From Solidesulfovibrio carbinolicus (GTDB taxonomy: Bacteria > Desulfobacterota > Desulfovibrionia > Desulfovibrionales > Desulfovibrionaceae), in assembly GCF_004135975.1 (NCBI RefSeq), contig NZ_CP026538.1, positions 496,001 through 560,000 of the forward strand: a DNA stretch of 64,000 nt. Reading direction: 5' to 3'. Positions 31,743-39,323 of this stretch are shown here, piece after piece (position 1 is the first letter of the stretch; the number at the start of each line of letters is the position of its first letter). A model generated the notes under the pieces. The model was given only the letters and a program-made list of their open reading frames with translations, had not been told where the DNA came from and made no database searches. Made by a program: the position numbers and the translations under genes.

Positions 31743-31955
31743 TTAAGGTCTGGTTCCAGCTTCGGTCGAGTAGACCTTGGACACCCTCTTGCCCTCGTCG
31801 TCCTCCACCCAAGCCTCAAGGTGCGGATCGCGGTTTGGTTGCCAGGGCGCTACGCTCTTAGCCATGCGTTTGGCCGCTGCCAGGGACTTATACCCGGCAT
31901 AGCCTAACTTTGCCGTTTCGCCGTTCGTGCTGACCATTATGTTGTATTCGGTCAT
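31743..31955 (-). CDS. Uncharacterised small protein at head of parA operon
   Basis: The product has 70 residues from ATG 31955, preceded by GGAGG on its strand. The sequence (MTEYNIMVSTNGETAKLGYAGYKSLAAAKRMAKSVAPW) resembles no family I can name; it is a compact, mixed-charge soluble protein. It is first in the operon with parA, 13 bp away. The upstream region holds one 26-bp inverted repeat that overlaps the expected promoter. Confidence 0.6.
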   Translation of the reverse strand: MTEYNIMVSTNGETAKLGYAGYKSLAAAKRMAKSVAPWQPNRDPHLEAWVEDDEGKRVSKVYSTEAGTRP

Positions 31956-31971
31956 GTCTGCCTCCGGGGGG

Positions 31972-31997
31972 GTGCTTTCGTTCAAGCACGAAAACAC
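31972..31997. promoter_or_regulatory. 26-bp inverted repeat, copy 1 (candidate operator)
   Basis: The arms are GTGCTTTCGT (31972-31981) and ACGAAAACAC (31988-31997) around a 6-bp centre. It lies 17 bp before the start codon of the parA-side operon. A copy at 34737-34762 is identical at 24 of 26 positions in reverse orientation. More CACGAA-type half sites follow to about 32040. Confidence 0.6.
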
Positions 31998-32044
31998 TAT
32001 TGCACGAAGAAAAAAAGAACGCAAGCACGAAAGGACGAAAAATA

Positions 32045-32298
32045 GAATTCAGGTATTGCCAGCGTTCTAGCCGGCCCGACGAACGAGGATATAAGCCTGT
32101 TTGGGCCGGCGGAGTAAGGTGAACCGGCTGAAGCCTGTCTCCCCAACAAGGTAATCCGCTGACTCTTTTATTTTAGCCGGATGCCAATTGGTAAAATAAG
32201 CGGGAGCCTAGGGCCTGAGTGATGCGGAGGACTAAAATATGCGGGCAGGTGATTATCTACCTCAGCCGGGGGCTTACGTGCCTTCTCCCCGGCCCCAT
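32045..32298. other. Intergenic region with short GC-rich inverted repeats
   Basis: This stretch between the parA-side operon and the resolvase holds no convincing gene. An 8-bp inverted repeat GCCGGCCC/GGGCCGGC lies near 32070-32130 and further AGCCGG copies follow. It could include a resolution site for the neighbouring serine recombinase, but I cannot define one. Confidence 0.3.
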
Positions 32299-32856
32299 TT
32301 ATTCGGATGCGACACTCTTGAGATGGCGAGATAGAGAGGAGAGGCTGATACCCACAGTCCTGGCCGCCGAAGCCTTGGAAGAGCCGCCGGCAATGAGGAG
32401 TTGCGCTTGCGTGATCTTGGTGGTTTCGATCTTGGGCCGGCCCGGCATATGGCCCTTGGCCATGGCCACGGCCAGACCGTCCCGAGTGCGTTCAGCTATG
32501 AGGCGGCGCTCAAAGTCGGTCAATGCGGCGAAGACGTGAAAGATCAGGAAGCCCGCCGCTGTGGTGGTGTCCAATTGCTCTTCCAAAGAGCGGAATTCCA
32601 CCTGGCGCGCTTTGAGGCGGTCCATGATCTCTAGGAGTTCTTTCATGGAGCGTCCGAGGCGGTCTAGGCGCACCACACAAAGGGTGTCACCCTCGCGCGC
32701 GAAGGACATCATTTCAGAAAGGCCGGGACGGTCAAAGCGCTTTCCGCTTATGACATCAGAAAAGATTTTATCAGCGCCAGTATCTTTTAGGCGCTGTATT
32801 TGGGATTCCAATTCTTGTTTGCTAGTGGAGACTCGTGCATAACCGAGAATCATCAA
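32299..32856 (-). CDS. Serine recombinase (resolvase/invertase)
   Basis: The product has 185 residues. The catalytic Ser is in GYARVSTSKQ (Ser10), with the conserved REGDTLCVVRLDRLGRSMKEL and the FHVFAALTDFERRLIAERTRDGL helix. The C-terminal HTH of the Hin type (ITQAQLLIAGGSSKASAARTVGISLSSLSRHL) binds the crossover site. At 185 residues it is a standard small resolvase. It may resolve multimers or cointegrates of the element. Confidence 0.9.
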   Translation of the reverse strand: MMILGYARVSTSKQELESQIQRLKDTGADKIFSDVISGKRFDRPGLSEMMSFAREGDTLCVVRLDRLGRSMKELLEIMDRLKARQVEFRSLEEQLDTTTAAGFLIFHVFAALTDFERRLIAERTRDGLAVAMAKGHMPGRPKIETTKITQAQLLIAGGSSKASAARTVGISLSSLSRHLKSVASE

Positions 32857-32887
32857 AGGCCCTTACCTTGTTTTGATTGAACAATGT

Positions 32888-33706
32888 CTAGTCGTTGTCC
32901 CATCCTGGGCAGCCAATTTTTTTAGCTAACCCAGGTGAAGGTATAAAGTCACGACAATGCCCGGGTTTAGTATTGTGAATGCGACATATATATTTTTCTC
33001 CTCGCTTACGAATCCACGGACAACGACTCACCATTTCTCCTCTGCGACCATCCTTTGTTAGTTTGAACCACATGTCGCGTGCAAAAGTATGTCCCTGAAT
33101 TTTTATTGTTTCTATGCGAGAAAGAATGTCGTGTCTTTTTTCCTTTTTCCATCTATTCCAATCTTCATCACGACAGCTTGCTTCTGCAGCGCCACCAAGT
33201 TTAATGCAGCAACGGCCACATTGATGGCATTTGAAAATTTCTCTGACATTGTTGTTTGTTAGGGGAACAGATGGTTCTCTTTGAGCTTTAAAATATATAT
33301 TCCAACATTCAAAATAGGTTTTGTTTCTGTCGTCATCAGAAGGGCAATTTGGGTGCTCTCCACGCACACAAATTTCTGGACCAAGATCACGGGGACAAAT
33401 TAAATCTGTGATGGTTTTGTACCTGTGAATTAATTCTTGAAAAGCATTGCATTGATCTATTGATGGAATTTCAATCCATTTGTCTCCAACATTTGGCGTG
33501 AAACCATCTGCGAAACCTTCGTCTTTTAAAATCCATACTACTTGCAAAGAAAATATTTTTTGACGATCGTCGCAATTGTCACATCCAGCAACGCAAACTT
33601 TAAAAATGTACGAGCCTGAGACTCCTGGCAAAGTTTTGTCAGTTCCGTCATACGTAACCCAATTTAAAGCAAGCAAGCTGAGCTTTTTCGACAAAATTGG
33701 TCTCAC
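32888..33706 (-). CDS. YkgJ-like cysteine-cluster protein
   Basis: The product has 272 residues. The C-terminal half has the YkgJ (UPF0153) pattern: CHQCGRCCIKLGG, then CPWIRKRGEKYICRIHNTKPGHCRDF and GCPGW, with Cys spacing for a metal or Fe-S centre. The first half has extra Cys clusters (CVAGCDNCDD, CPRDLGPEICVRGEHPNC) not usual in the family. Function is unknown. The gene is AT-rich against its neighbours (much A/T in third positions), suggesting a separate origin. Confidence 0.65.
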   Translation of the reverse strand: MRPILSKKLSLLALNWVTYDGTDKTLPGVSGSYIFKVCVAGCDNCDDRQKIFSLQVVWILKDEGFADGFTPNVGDKWIEIPSIDQCNAFQELIHRYKTITDLICPRDLGPEICVRGEHPNCPSDDDRNKTYFECWNIYFKAQREPSVPLTNNNVREIFKCHQCGRCCIKLGGAAEASCRDEDWNRWKKEKRHDILSRIETIKIQGHTFARDMWFKLTKDGRRGEMVSRCPWIRKRGEKYICRIHNTKPGHCRDFIPSPGLAKKIGCPGWDND

Positions 33707-33911
33707 GTCTTGTTCTCCTTAGTTGTCTGCCCTTCGGTTCCTTAGGGAGATTTTAGCTCCCTTGTGCCTGTGTCTAAAACGACCGTTTTTGCGCTATCTC
33801 CCGACCTCGCCCGGGCGAAGGTTGCGAACGCGTCAAAAACGTATCAAAACCATCTGCACACTTCAAAATCTCCGCAACCCTTTTTGACGCGATCAAAGTA
33901 GCCACAAAATG
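33707..33911. other. Intergenic region with interleaved complementary segments
   Basis: No gene is visible. Four segments alternate: GGTTGCG (33820-33826), CGCGTCAAAAA (33829-33839), CGCAACC (33873-33879) and TTTTTGACGCG (33881-33891). The first pairs with the third and the second with the fourth, a pseudoknot-like order. A hairpin AGGGAG/CTCCCT is near 33750. Confidence 0.4.
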
Positions 33912-34700
33912 CTATGGAATTGAATTTGATCCGTTAGCCCCTTTTTTGTTGAATTCAGCGACTAATTCAAGCCGCTTAAATGTGACATGAAGGGTTCCTG
34001 TTTTGAAATACGCCCGACATTTGAAGTATGGGGTTTCAAAGGATGTTTGCTTTTCGCGGGCTGCCATCCTCGCCCTTGTCTGGAGGTCGCCTGGATATTT
34101 CGGGAACCCCTTGCCGTCGAGCATGTGGAACACATGATCTAGGTCGGATAGGAGTTCCGTCCGGTCGATCCAGCTATAGATGCCAAAAACACGCTCGATG
34201 ATGACCTTCGGTCCCACTCGCCACGGGCTGTTGGTCTTGTGCTGCCGATCCCAACGACATGGCCGTAGCCGCCGATAACAGCTTTCTATGCAGGCCCGGG
34301 TGATTTCGTCGCGGCTTTCGTACAAACCTCGGAGCGTGGCCAATAGGTTGTCTTCGGTGAAATCAGGGGTAGTGTGATCCCTAAACATCTTGTCCATACG
34401 CTCCCTGTCCTCAGGTCCCATCATGTCCCGGACGCCGGTTTGCTGAAGCGTGTAGCGCCAGAAGTTCTCTTGGATCGTGGTCAAGGAATCGCGCATGGCG
34501 CTTGTGGGTTTGTCTGGCTCAGCCAGCCAATAATCACTAATCCGATCATGGAAAAGGCTGTCATGGCTTTGCCCGAGGGATACGTTCATCAGCCGCTTTG
34601 CCTCTCCGAGCTTGCGGAAGGCATCCTCAACCAGGGCGGCCACGGTCGCGTGGCAGTTGGACAGAGCCTGAAGTGTTTGACGCGGCATAAGTTCGGACAT
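33912..34700 (-). CDS. DUF4942-like protein
   Basis: The product has 262 residues, of a type common on ICEs and prophages. The C-terminal section has KYPGDLQTRARMAAREKQTSFETPYFKCRAYFKTGTLHVTFKRLELVAEFNKKGA, close to the DUF4942 ending in which a Phe-rich stretch leads to HVTFKRLDLV. No enzyme motif or membrane segment is seen. The role is unknown. A 26-bp inverted repeat lies 37 bp upstream of the start, indicating shared control with the parA-side operon. Confidence 0.6.
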   Translation of the reverse strand: MSELMPRQTLQALSNCHATVAALVEDAFRKLGEAKRLMNVSLGQSHDSLFHDRISDYWLAEPDKPTSAMRDSLTTIQENFWRYTLQQTGVRDMMGPEDRERMDKMFRDHTTPDFTEDNLLATLRGLYESRDEITRACIESCYRRLRPCRWDRQHKTNSPWRVGPKVIIERVFGIYSWIDRTELLSDLDHVFHMLDGKGFPKYPGDLQTRARMAAREKQTSFETPYFKCRAYFKTGTLHVTFKRLELVAEFNKKGANGSNSIP

Positions 34701-34736
34701 GGGCTCAATCCTCTGTTTTCGTCTTTTTAATTAGGC

Positions 34737-34762
34737 GTGTTTTCGTGTTCGAACGAAAGCAC
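34737..34762. promoter_or_regulatory. 26-bp inverted repeat, copy 2 (candidate operator)
   Basis: The arms are GTGTTTTCGT and ACGAAAGCAC around TTCGAA-like bases. It is the reverse-oriented near twin of the repeat at 31972-31997 and lies upstream of the DUF4942 gene. Further GCACG and CACGAAAA half sites extend to about 34805. Confidence 0.6.
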
Positions 34763-34822
34763 TATAGGCTAGCAGTCAAAAGCACGCAAGCCAAAAAGCA
34801 CGAAAAGCAGAAACCGTAAATG

Positions 34823-36448
34823 TTAACGAGTGATATCTATGGTTTGAGTTTTTGCAGGGAGGCTTACCGCGTTACCAATTACCCTAATGTTCTTTCCCCA
34901 TTTGGCCTTTGCGTATAGTAACGCTGCCTCGCGGGTAGCATCATCGTTCGAAAAAATGATCTGTCTTCCTGTGTCGCGGATCGTTCCGCCGCTGGCCAGG
35001 TTGAGGAATACTGTTCCCTTGGTGTCAATCGAGCTTGTAAAACCTGAGAACAGTCGTCTTTTATCTTGGGTCGAGGTCTCTAGTTCGGCAAGTTCGCCGG
35101 CCTTGGCAACGGCCAGCAGACCTCGTCGAGTTGGCGAATTCACTCCGGCAGAAGTCGCTATTTTCAATTGCTCATTGAGCCATTTCTCCTGGATGTCCTC
35201 CCGCTGGCCACGGCGAGGCGGGGCGCTCTCCGGTTCGACCAGCTGAGCCTTTGACCGAAGGATGGCCAGGGCCGTTTCGTTGCCCTGACCAGCTTTCCAC
35301 CTCAAAAAATCTGTCCAGCTCCTGTAGGGCGTGACCTGTCTGACCTTCTCTCGTTCGGCATTGATCCGTTTTCGGACCTGGAGCCGGTTTTTCTCTTCAT
35401 GAAGGCGCGCGACTTTGAGCAGCACAAGCCTGTGGCGTCCAAAAAACTCGCGGGAAATTTCTTGGCGTTCTTTGTCCCACCTGATCCGGATGGATTCAAG
35501 CTCAGCCTGAGTACGAGTGTTGAGGTCCTCCAGGGCCGCCTTTCGAGTGATGATCCCGGCTTGATATTCTGCATAGAGGGCACCTCGATTGGGTTCACGG
35601 TGTACCGGCTTAGCTGTGAACCGCTCGTCTTCGGGATAGTGTTCTTTCGCCTGGCCAGGCGGGGCGTAGGCCCCAAATCGGCGGACCAGGTTCCCCATGG
35701 ACAATGATCGGTCCAGCGAGCTGGCTTTGATGGCATGTTTGCCGTTGCGGTCCTTGATGACCAGGCCATTGCCGTGCGGCCTGATCTCAAGGCCGTACCG
35801 AGCGAAGGCGGCATGTACCTGCTGCCATCCGGCGGACTGCCCCAGGGCTTCAAGGATTGGCCCCCGCCGCTCCTTGACATAGCCATCAAAGGATTGCTGA
35901 CCCGTCTGGGCCTCAACTGTGGCCGCTACTGGTGTCAGCTTCGGCTCCGTGCTCTCCACGGAACGGCCATTGTCGATGGCCAGGCCAAAACGTCTTTCCA
36001 GCTCACGACAAACGCGATCCCGGAGGTGGTAATCACGGAAGGGCTCATGCCGAGACAGCTTCTCCGGGTGGATCATGTTGTAGGCCACGTGCATGTGCAG
36101 GTTGTTGGTGTTTTTGTGGACCCCGCAATGCCGTTGGTGCTCCTCGAACCCCAAGGCCTTGGCGAACTCCAGTTCGATTTCCTTGAGCATCTCCGGCGTG
36201 AGCTTGGCCTCATCCTCGGGCCGGAAGCTCACAATGAGATGGTAGGTTTTCTCCCGGGTGGTCCTGGTGTTGAGCGCCTGGGTGTCGGCGACTTCGCGGA
36301 TGGCCAACTCGAAGTCGTCGTCGGCCCAACATCCAGCGCACCAGCTCATGAGAGATTTCTCATCTTCATGGTCGGCAGCCCGAATATACCGGGCCAGCCG
36401 TCGATAATCGTCGTTTTCAACCTTCCGTGATATTCGCCGACTAATCAT
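34823..36448 (-). CDS. traI: MOBP-type conjugative relaxase (TraI-like)
   Basis: The product has 541 residues. The relaxase domain covers about residues 1-200: a Tyr in RRLARYIRAADHE as the candidate nucleophile, and the metal-binding motif VHKNTNNLHMHVAYN. The middle is charged and helical. The last 80 residues (TVFLNLASGGTIRDTGRQIIF, DDATREAALLYAKAKWG) match the LPD7-type domain of plasmid relaxases. It nicks oriT and leads the T-strand into the T4SS. It follows traJ by 18 bp; oriT is just beyond traJ. RP4 TraI is longer (about 730 residues) because of a longer tail. Confidence 0.9.
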   Translation of the reverse strand: MISRRISRKVENDDYRRLARYIRAADHEDEKSLMSWCAGCWADDDFELAIREVADTQALNTRTTREKTYHLIVSFRPEDEAKLTPEMLKEIELEFAKALGFEEHQRHCGVHKNTNNLHMHVAYNMIHPEKLSRHEPFRDYHLRDRVCRELERRFGLAIDNGRSVESTEPKLTPVAATVEAQTGQQSFDGYVKERRGPILEALGQSAGWQQVHAAFARYGLEIRPHGNGLVIKDRNGKHAIKASSLDRSLSMGNLVRRFGAYAPPGQAKEHYPEDERFTAKPVHREPNRGALYAEYQAGIITRKAALEDLNTRTQAELESIRIRWDKERQEISREFFGRHRLVLLKVARLHEEKNRLQVRKRINAEREKVRQVTPYRSWTDFLRWKAGQGNETALAILRSKAQLVEPESAPPRRGQREDIQEKWLNEQLKIATSAGVNSPTRRGLLAVAKAGELAELETSTQDKRRLFSGFTSSIDTKGTVFLNLASGGTIRDTGRQIIFSNDDATREAALLYAKAKWGKNIRVIGNAVSLPAKTQTIDITR

Positions 36449-36466
36449 AGATTTGATGTGGTTTGA

Positions 36467-36796
36467 TCAGATTTTCGAAATGAGTGTTTTCATTTCGAGC
36501 TGCCTTGCCTCGATCTCTCGAAGCACGCGGCGCACCTGAGGGTGCAATGTCTGGAGAGGGGTTTCTTTCTCGGACAGACACAGCTTGAAAAGACCTCCCA
36601 GCCGGCCGAGGTCAGCGTTAATCTTGAGCAGTTCAATTCGGCATTGCTGCTTCTCAAGGCTGGGCGTCGGCAACCCCAGGCAAACGCGTTTCATGTAGGT
36701 TGAGCACGATAGTCCAGCGCGTTTGGCATTTGCCTGAATCTCGGCATGCTCATCGGCGGTTACGTAGGTCCAGAGGACAGGTTTGTTTGATGGCAT
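36467..36796 (-). CDS. traJ: TraJ/MobC-like oriT-binding accessory protein
   Basis: The product has 109 residues from ATG 36796; the frame is open further upstream through oriT, but that part looks non-coding. It has an RHH-like region (VTADEHAEIQANAKRAGLSCSTYMKRVCLGLP) followed by a helical C-terminus (LLKINADLGRLGGLFKLCL), as in RP4 TraJ and MobC. It should bind the inverted repeat at oriT and recruit the relaxase. The oriT candidate lies about 60 bp upstream. Confidence 0.8.
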   Translation of the reverse strand: MPSNKPVLWTYVTADEHAEIQANAKRAGLSCSTYMKRVCLGLPTPSLEKQQCRIELLKINADLGRLGGLFKLCLSEKETPLQTLHPQVRRVLREIEARQLEMKTLISKI

Positions 36797-36849
36797 TTTG
36801 GCTTTGGCTGTTAGCGTTGAGCCGATAGGCGAATAAGCTAGCCCCGCAG

Positions 36850-36890
36850 GGCAGGACGTAAGGTACTTGTACCTTACCTGTCCTGCCTCC
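36850..36890 (+). other. Candidate oriT with IncP-like nick region
   Basis: A perfect inverted repeat GTAAGGTAC-TT-GTACCTTAC (36858-36877) is flanked by GCAGGAC/GTCCTGC arms. Directly after it, on the plus strand, ACCTGTCCTGCC (36876-36887) matches the IncP nick region as I know it (ACCTATCCTGCC) at 11 of 12 bases. The nick would fall after TCCTG at 36885. Transfer would then move away from traJ/traI, so the relaxase enters last, as in IncP. Confidence 0.7.
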
Positions 36891-36967
36891 GCTGCCTCTG
36901 TCATTCTTTGATGATTTAATGTCAAGGTACGAAAATTTCCATACGTTGACAAAACTTGCTGCTATAG

Positions 36968-37063
36968 TGACATAACACCAAGCGATATTTTTCGGTATAT
37001 CATGGCCAATAGCATGGTTTTACAGGAGAAAACAGTTGACATATAGTGACATACAGTGACATA
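36968..37063 (+). repeat. TGACATA iterons
   Basis: TGACATA occurs at 36968-36974, 37037-37043, 37047-37053 and 37057-37063. The last three are exactly 10 bp apart, one helical turn, so a bound protein would line up on one DNA face. They are between oriT and the small membrane-protein gene. The region 36953-37154 has no other gene that I can support. Confidence 0.65.
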
Positions 37064-37154
37064 ATGCACTCGTTGTAGGTCGCCAGCAGGGTGGGGAATG
37101 GCTCAAGGATATTTTACGCCAAGGTGAAGAATTTCAGGACGCGGGAGGTGCCCA

Positions 37155-37640
37155 GTGCTGTTTGTGATTAATCTCTTTTCGGCGGTCGGGTCAGTCTTTA
37201 AGTTTCTAATTGTTGGCACCATTCTCTACCTTATTTCAAGACTTGGGATGGTATATGTTGATATAGCTTTGGTGATTTGCGTGGGGTTGGTTTTCATATT
37301 TGTTGGGTTTGGTTTTGAGAGTCCGAGATTTATGCTTTTTTCTTTCTTTGTGACCATTATATGGATTGTCGCGCTTCTTCTTGGGGAGTATTGTGGCGTT
37401 AATCTCTATGGATGGCCGTTGTTCGGACGTGGTGGCTATGTCCTTTTTGGGGTATCTGTCGTGATGACTTTCATTACGCGTCGATTGAATGCTTGGCCTT
37501 GGAGATTGTTTGTCGTTCTTGCCAAAGTGCATGAAAGTGTTGATGAAGAAAACTCTATGCGTCTTTTGCGACGTGAAGGTCGTATTAGCGACAAAGAGTT
37601 TCGTCGTTATATTCAGGATAAAGCGAAGCAATGGGAGTAA
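37155..37640 (+). CDS. Small inner-membrane protein, unknown function
   Basis: The product has 161 residues from GTG 37155, behind GGGAGG. About four membrane segments occupy residues 5-115 (FLIVGTILYLISRLGMVYVDIALVICVGLVFIFVGF and later ones). A cytoplasmic, basic C-terminal tail ends with MRLLRREGRISDKEFRRYIQDKAKQWE, similar in style to short SHOCT-type tails. It is the only plus-strand gene between oriT and the integrase. AT-rich composition differs from the transfer genes. A terminator follows at 37679. Confidence 0.65.
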   Translation: MLFVINLFSAVGSVFKFLIVGTILYLISRLGMVYVDIALVICVGLVFIFVGFGFESPRFMLFSFFVTIIWIVALLLGEYCGVNLYGWPLFGRGGYVLFGVSVVMTFITRRLNAWPWRLFVVLAKVHESVDEENSMRLLRREGRISDKEFRRYIQDKAKQWE

Positions 37641-37678
37641 TTGCTGGGCGTTCTGGCTGATTTTGCAGGAGAGAGCGG

Positions 37679-37716
37679 AGCCCCTCCGCCTGGGGTCAAG
37701 CAGGAGGGGGCTTTCA
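37679..37716 (+). terminator. Intrinsic terminator
   Basis: AGCCCCTCC and GGAGGGGGCT pair around a short loop, followed by TTTC. It closes the small membrane-protein gene and faces the end of the integrase gene. Confidence 0.55.
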
Positions 37717-37718
37717 GG

Positions 37719-38621
37719 CTATGTTTTGGGCTGCTTTGGGATTTGGGTATCTACGTTGACATAACTCGAAAACTGTTCTAGGATTTTTACCGCAGATGCC
37801 CCCTGGGATGGGGCTAGATGCGCGTAGCGCATTGTGATTTGAAGAGTTTTGTGACCTAGGAGCTGGCCTACTACGACCAGTGGGGTTCCAGATTGCACCA
37901 GCCAGCTTGCGAAAGTATGGCGTAGTGTGTGGAATACAACTTTTTGACGGCGATCTTTGATTTTTATATTTAGGCCACAAAAAGCAACTGCATCTCTGAA
38001 GATTCGACTTACTTGGTATATCGGCTGCTCGCGCTCTTTGAAAATGAAATCGCTGCTGCGACAGTTTCGTTCTAACACTGCTAGAGAAGCAGCGTTTAAG
38101 GGGACTGTTCGGTTATTCGATTTCGTGTCGAAAATATATAATGCCGAATTGTTTCTATCGAAATGGCTTGGTCGCAAATCGAATATTTCTCCAGCTCTCA
38201 GCCCCGTATGGAGAGCCAACAAACTGATGTCGTGCCATAGTGGAGATTTAAGAGAGAGTTCTTGAAGAAGAAGGTTGGCTTCAGTTTTTGTCAAGAAGCG
38301 AACTCTCTTGTTGTCAAACTTTGGCATGTCAAAACTAGGTAACTTGCCAGTAAAAATGTCCCACTGCTGTGCGCGATGGAGTACACGGCGTAATAGTGAT
38401 AGACAGTGGGCTACAGTTTGAGGACTAAGTCCTTTTTTGATAAGGTTCGTTCGGAAAAGTAGAATTTTTTTGTTTGTTATTTCTGCGACTTTGAACTCTG
38501 GCCCAAAGTATTTGACGATATGTTTTTGCCATCTTCCAGTTTCAGTAAGAATTGACCGACTTGACGTTGAGGCCAAAATCAGTTTGGAATACAAGTCCCA
38601 CGCATCAGAAATGGTCGCCAT
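37719..38621 (-). CDS. int: Tyrosine integrase of the ICE
   Basis: The product has 300 residues from ATG 38621, behind AAGGAGAGG; an upstream in-frame ATG at 38714 would run into the attachment site. The N-terminal SAM-like core-binding domain is followed by the catalytic domain: Arg in ALHTGLRAGEIFDLRP, HTLRHTFASWLVQSG (His-x-x-Arg), GHKTLQITMRYAHLAP with the nucleophile Tyr in MRYAHL. It should integrate the element at the tRNA-Glu 3' end 80 bp away. The gene is AT-rich relative to flanking chromosome. Confidence 0.95.
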   Translation of the reverse strand: MATISDAWDLYSKLILASTSSRSILTETGRWQKHIVKYFGPEFKVAEITNKKILLFRTNLIKKGLSPQTVAHCLSLLRRVLHRAQQWDIFTGKLPSFDMPKFDNKRVRFLTKTEANLLLQELSLKSPLWHDISLLALHTGLRAGEIFDLRPSHFDRNNSALYIFDTKSNNRTVPLNAASLAVLERNCRSSDFIFKEREQPIYQVSRIFRDAVAFCGLNIKIKDRRQKVVFHTLRHTFASWLVQSGTPLVVVGQLLGHKTLQITMRYAHLAPSQGASAVKILEQFSSYVNVDTQIPKQPKT

Positions 38622-38702
38622 TAAACCTCTCCTTGAAAAAACGTTTGGAGAAGGACTGTATGGCGAAAAAAGCGAAGAATTAAAAGGGGTTATCTTGACG
38701 AA

Positions 38703-38751
38703 TCGGCCTTTCACGCCGGTAACAGGGGTTCAAATCCCCTTGGGGACGCCA
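38703..38751 (+). other. attR: 3' half of a tRNA-Glu(TTC) gene
   Basis: From 38703 on, the sequence matches a tRNA-Glu from the anticodon stem onwards: stem TCGGC, loop with anticodon TTC (CTTTCAC), stem GCCGG, variable bases, T-arm AGGGGTTCAAATCCCCT and acceptor strand ending GCCA. The bases upstream do not form the D-arm or 5' acceptor strand, so the 5' half is missing. This is what integration into a tRNA 3' end leaves at the far border. The complete tRNA should be at the left end outside the window. Confidence 0.8.
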
Positions 38752-38762
38752 AGCTAATTCAA

Positions 38763-38797
38763 GGGCTTACAGCTAAAACGGCTGTAGGCCCTTTTTC
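38763..38797 (+). terminator. Intrinsic terminator after the tRNA fragment
   Basis: GGGCTTACAGC pairs with GCTGTAGGCCC (one G-U pair) and is followed by TTTTTCTT. It is probably the original terminator of the tRNA-Glu transcript. Confidence 0.65.
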
Positions 38798-38936
38798 TTC
38801 CCCCACGCTATCCCCCACAAGTTTGACCAATTTCGCCTTACCTTCAGGGGGCTCGTTTTGGGGGGGGCGAATCTCTGGCAGTTTGCTTGGGCTCCAGTTC
38901 TCCCTGGAGTCGGAAGTGCGGGAGCCTGTCGCGACC

Positions 38937-39137
38937 ATGAAGTCATTTAACCGCCAGTTTCAATTGGGAAAGCCCGAGGTTGAAGCTGTTGAGTGGGCGT
39001 GGCCGCAGGAGCAGGGCGAGACCATGTTCCATGTGATTAGCGCCTACACCAAGGCGGCCCAGTACCCTCGGCTAACGGCGGAGAGTGGCTATCGGCTGCA
39101 GCGGGTCGGTGGGATGATCCTGGGGATGGTCAACTGA
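38937..39137 (+). pseudogene. DUF932-family remnant (C-terminal end)
   Basis: About 66 residues remain, ending AYTKAAQYPRLTAESGYRLQRVGGMILGMV, the characteristic last segment of DUF932 proteins from phages and plasmids, which are normally over 250 residues. The rest is missing upstream. It is probably debris of an older mobile element at the same tRNA site. The following 180 bp hold only a GCCCCATT/AGTGGGGC hairpin near 39150. Confidence 0.5.
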
Positions 39138-39323
39138 GTTAGGAAAAGCCCCATTCTGGAAAGGAGTGGGGCTTGCTGATAGGGCAGGGCAAAGAAGGGC
39201 TTGTTTACCACTTGAGGCCTGATTTTTGAGGGTTGGTGCGAAAAAGCGCGGGGTTTGATTTTTGGATTTCCCACTCTGCCCAGTGGAGTAATTGCTTGCA
39301 GGGTCGCCTGGCTTAAATGGGGG

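Noticed and set aside
38620-38751. Complete tRNA-Glu gene
   Set aside because: The 5' acceptor strand and D-arm are missing; only the anticodon stem to the CCA end is present.
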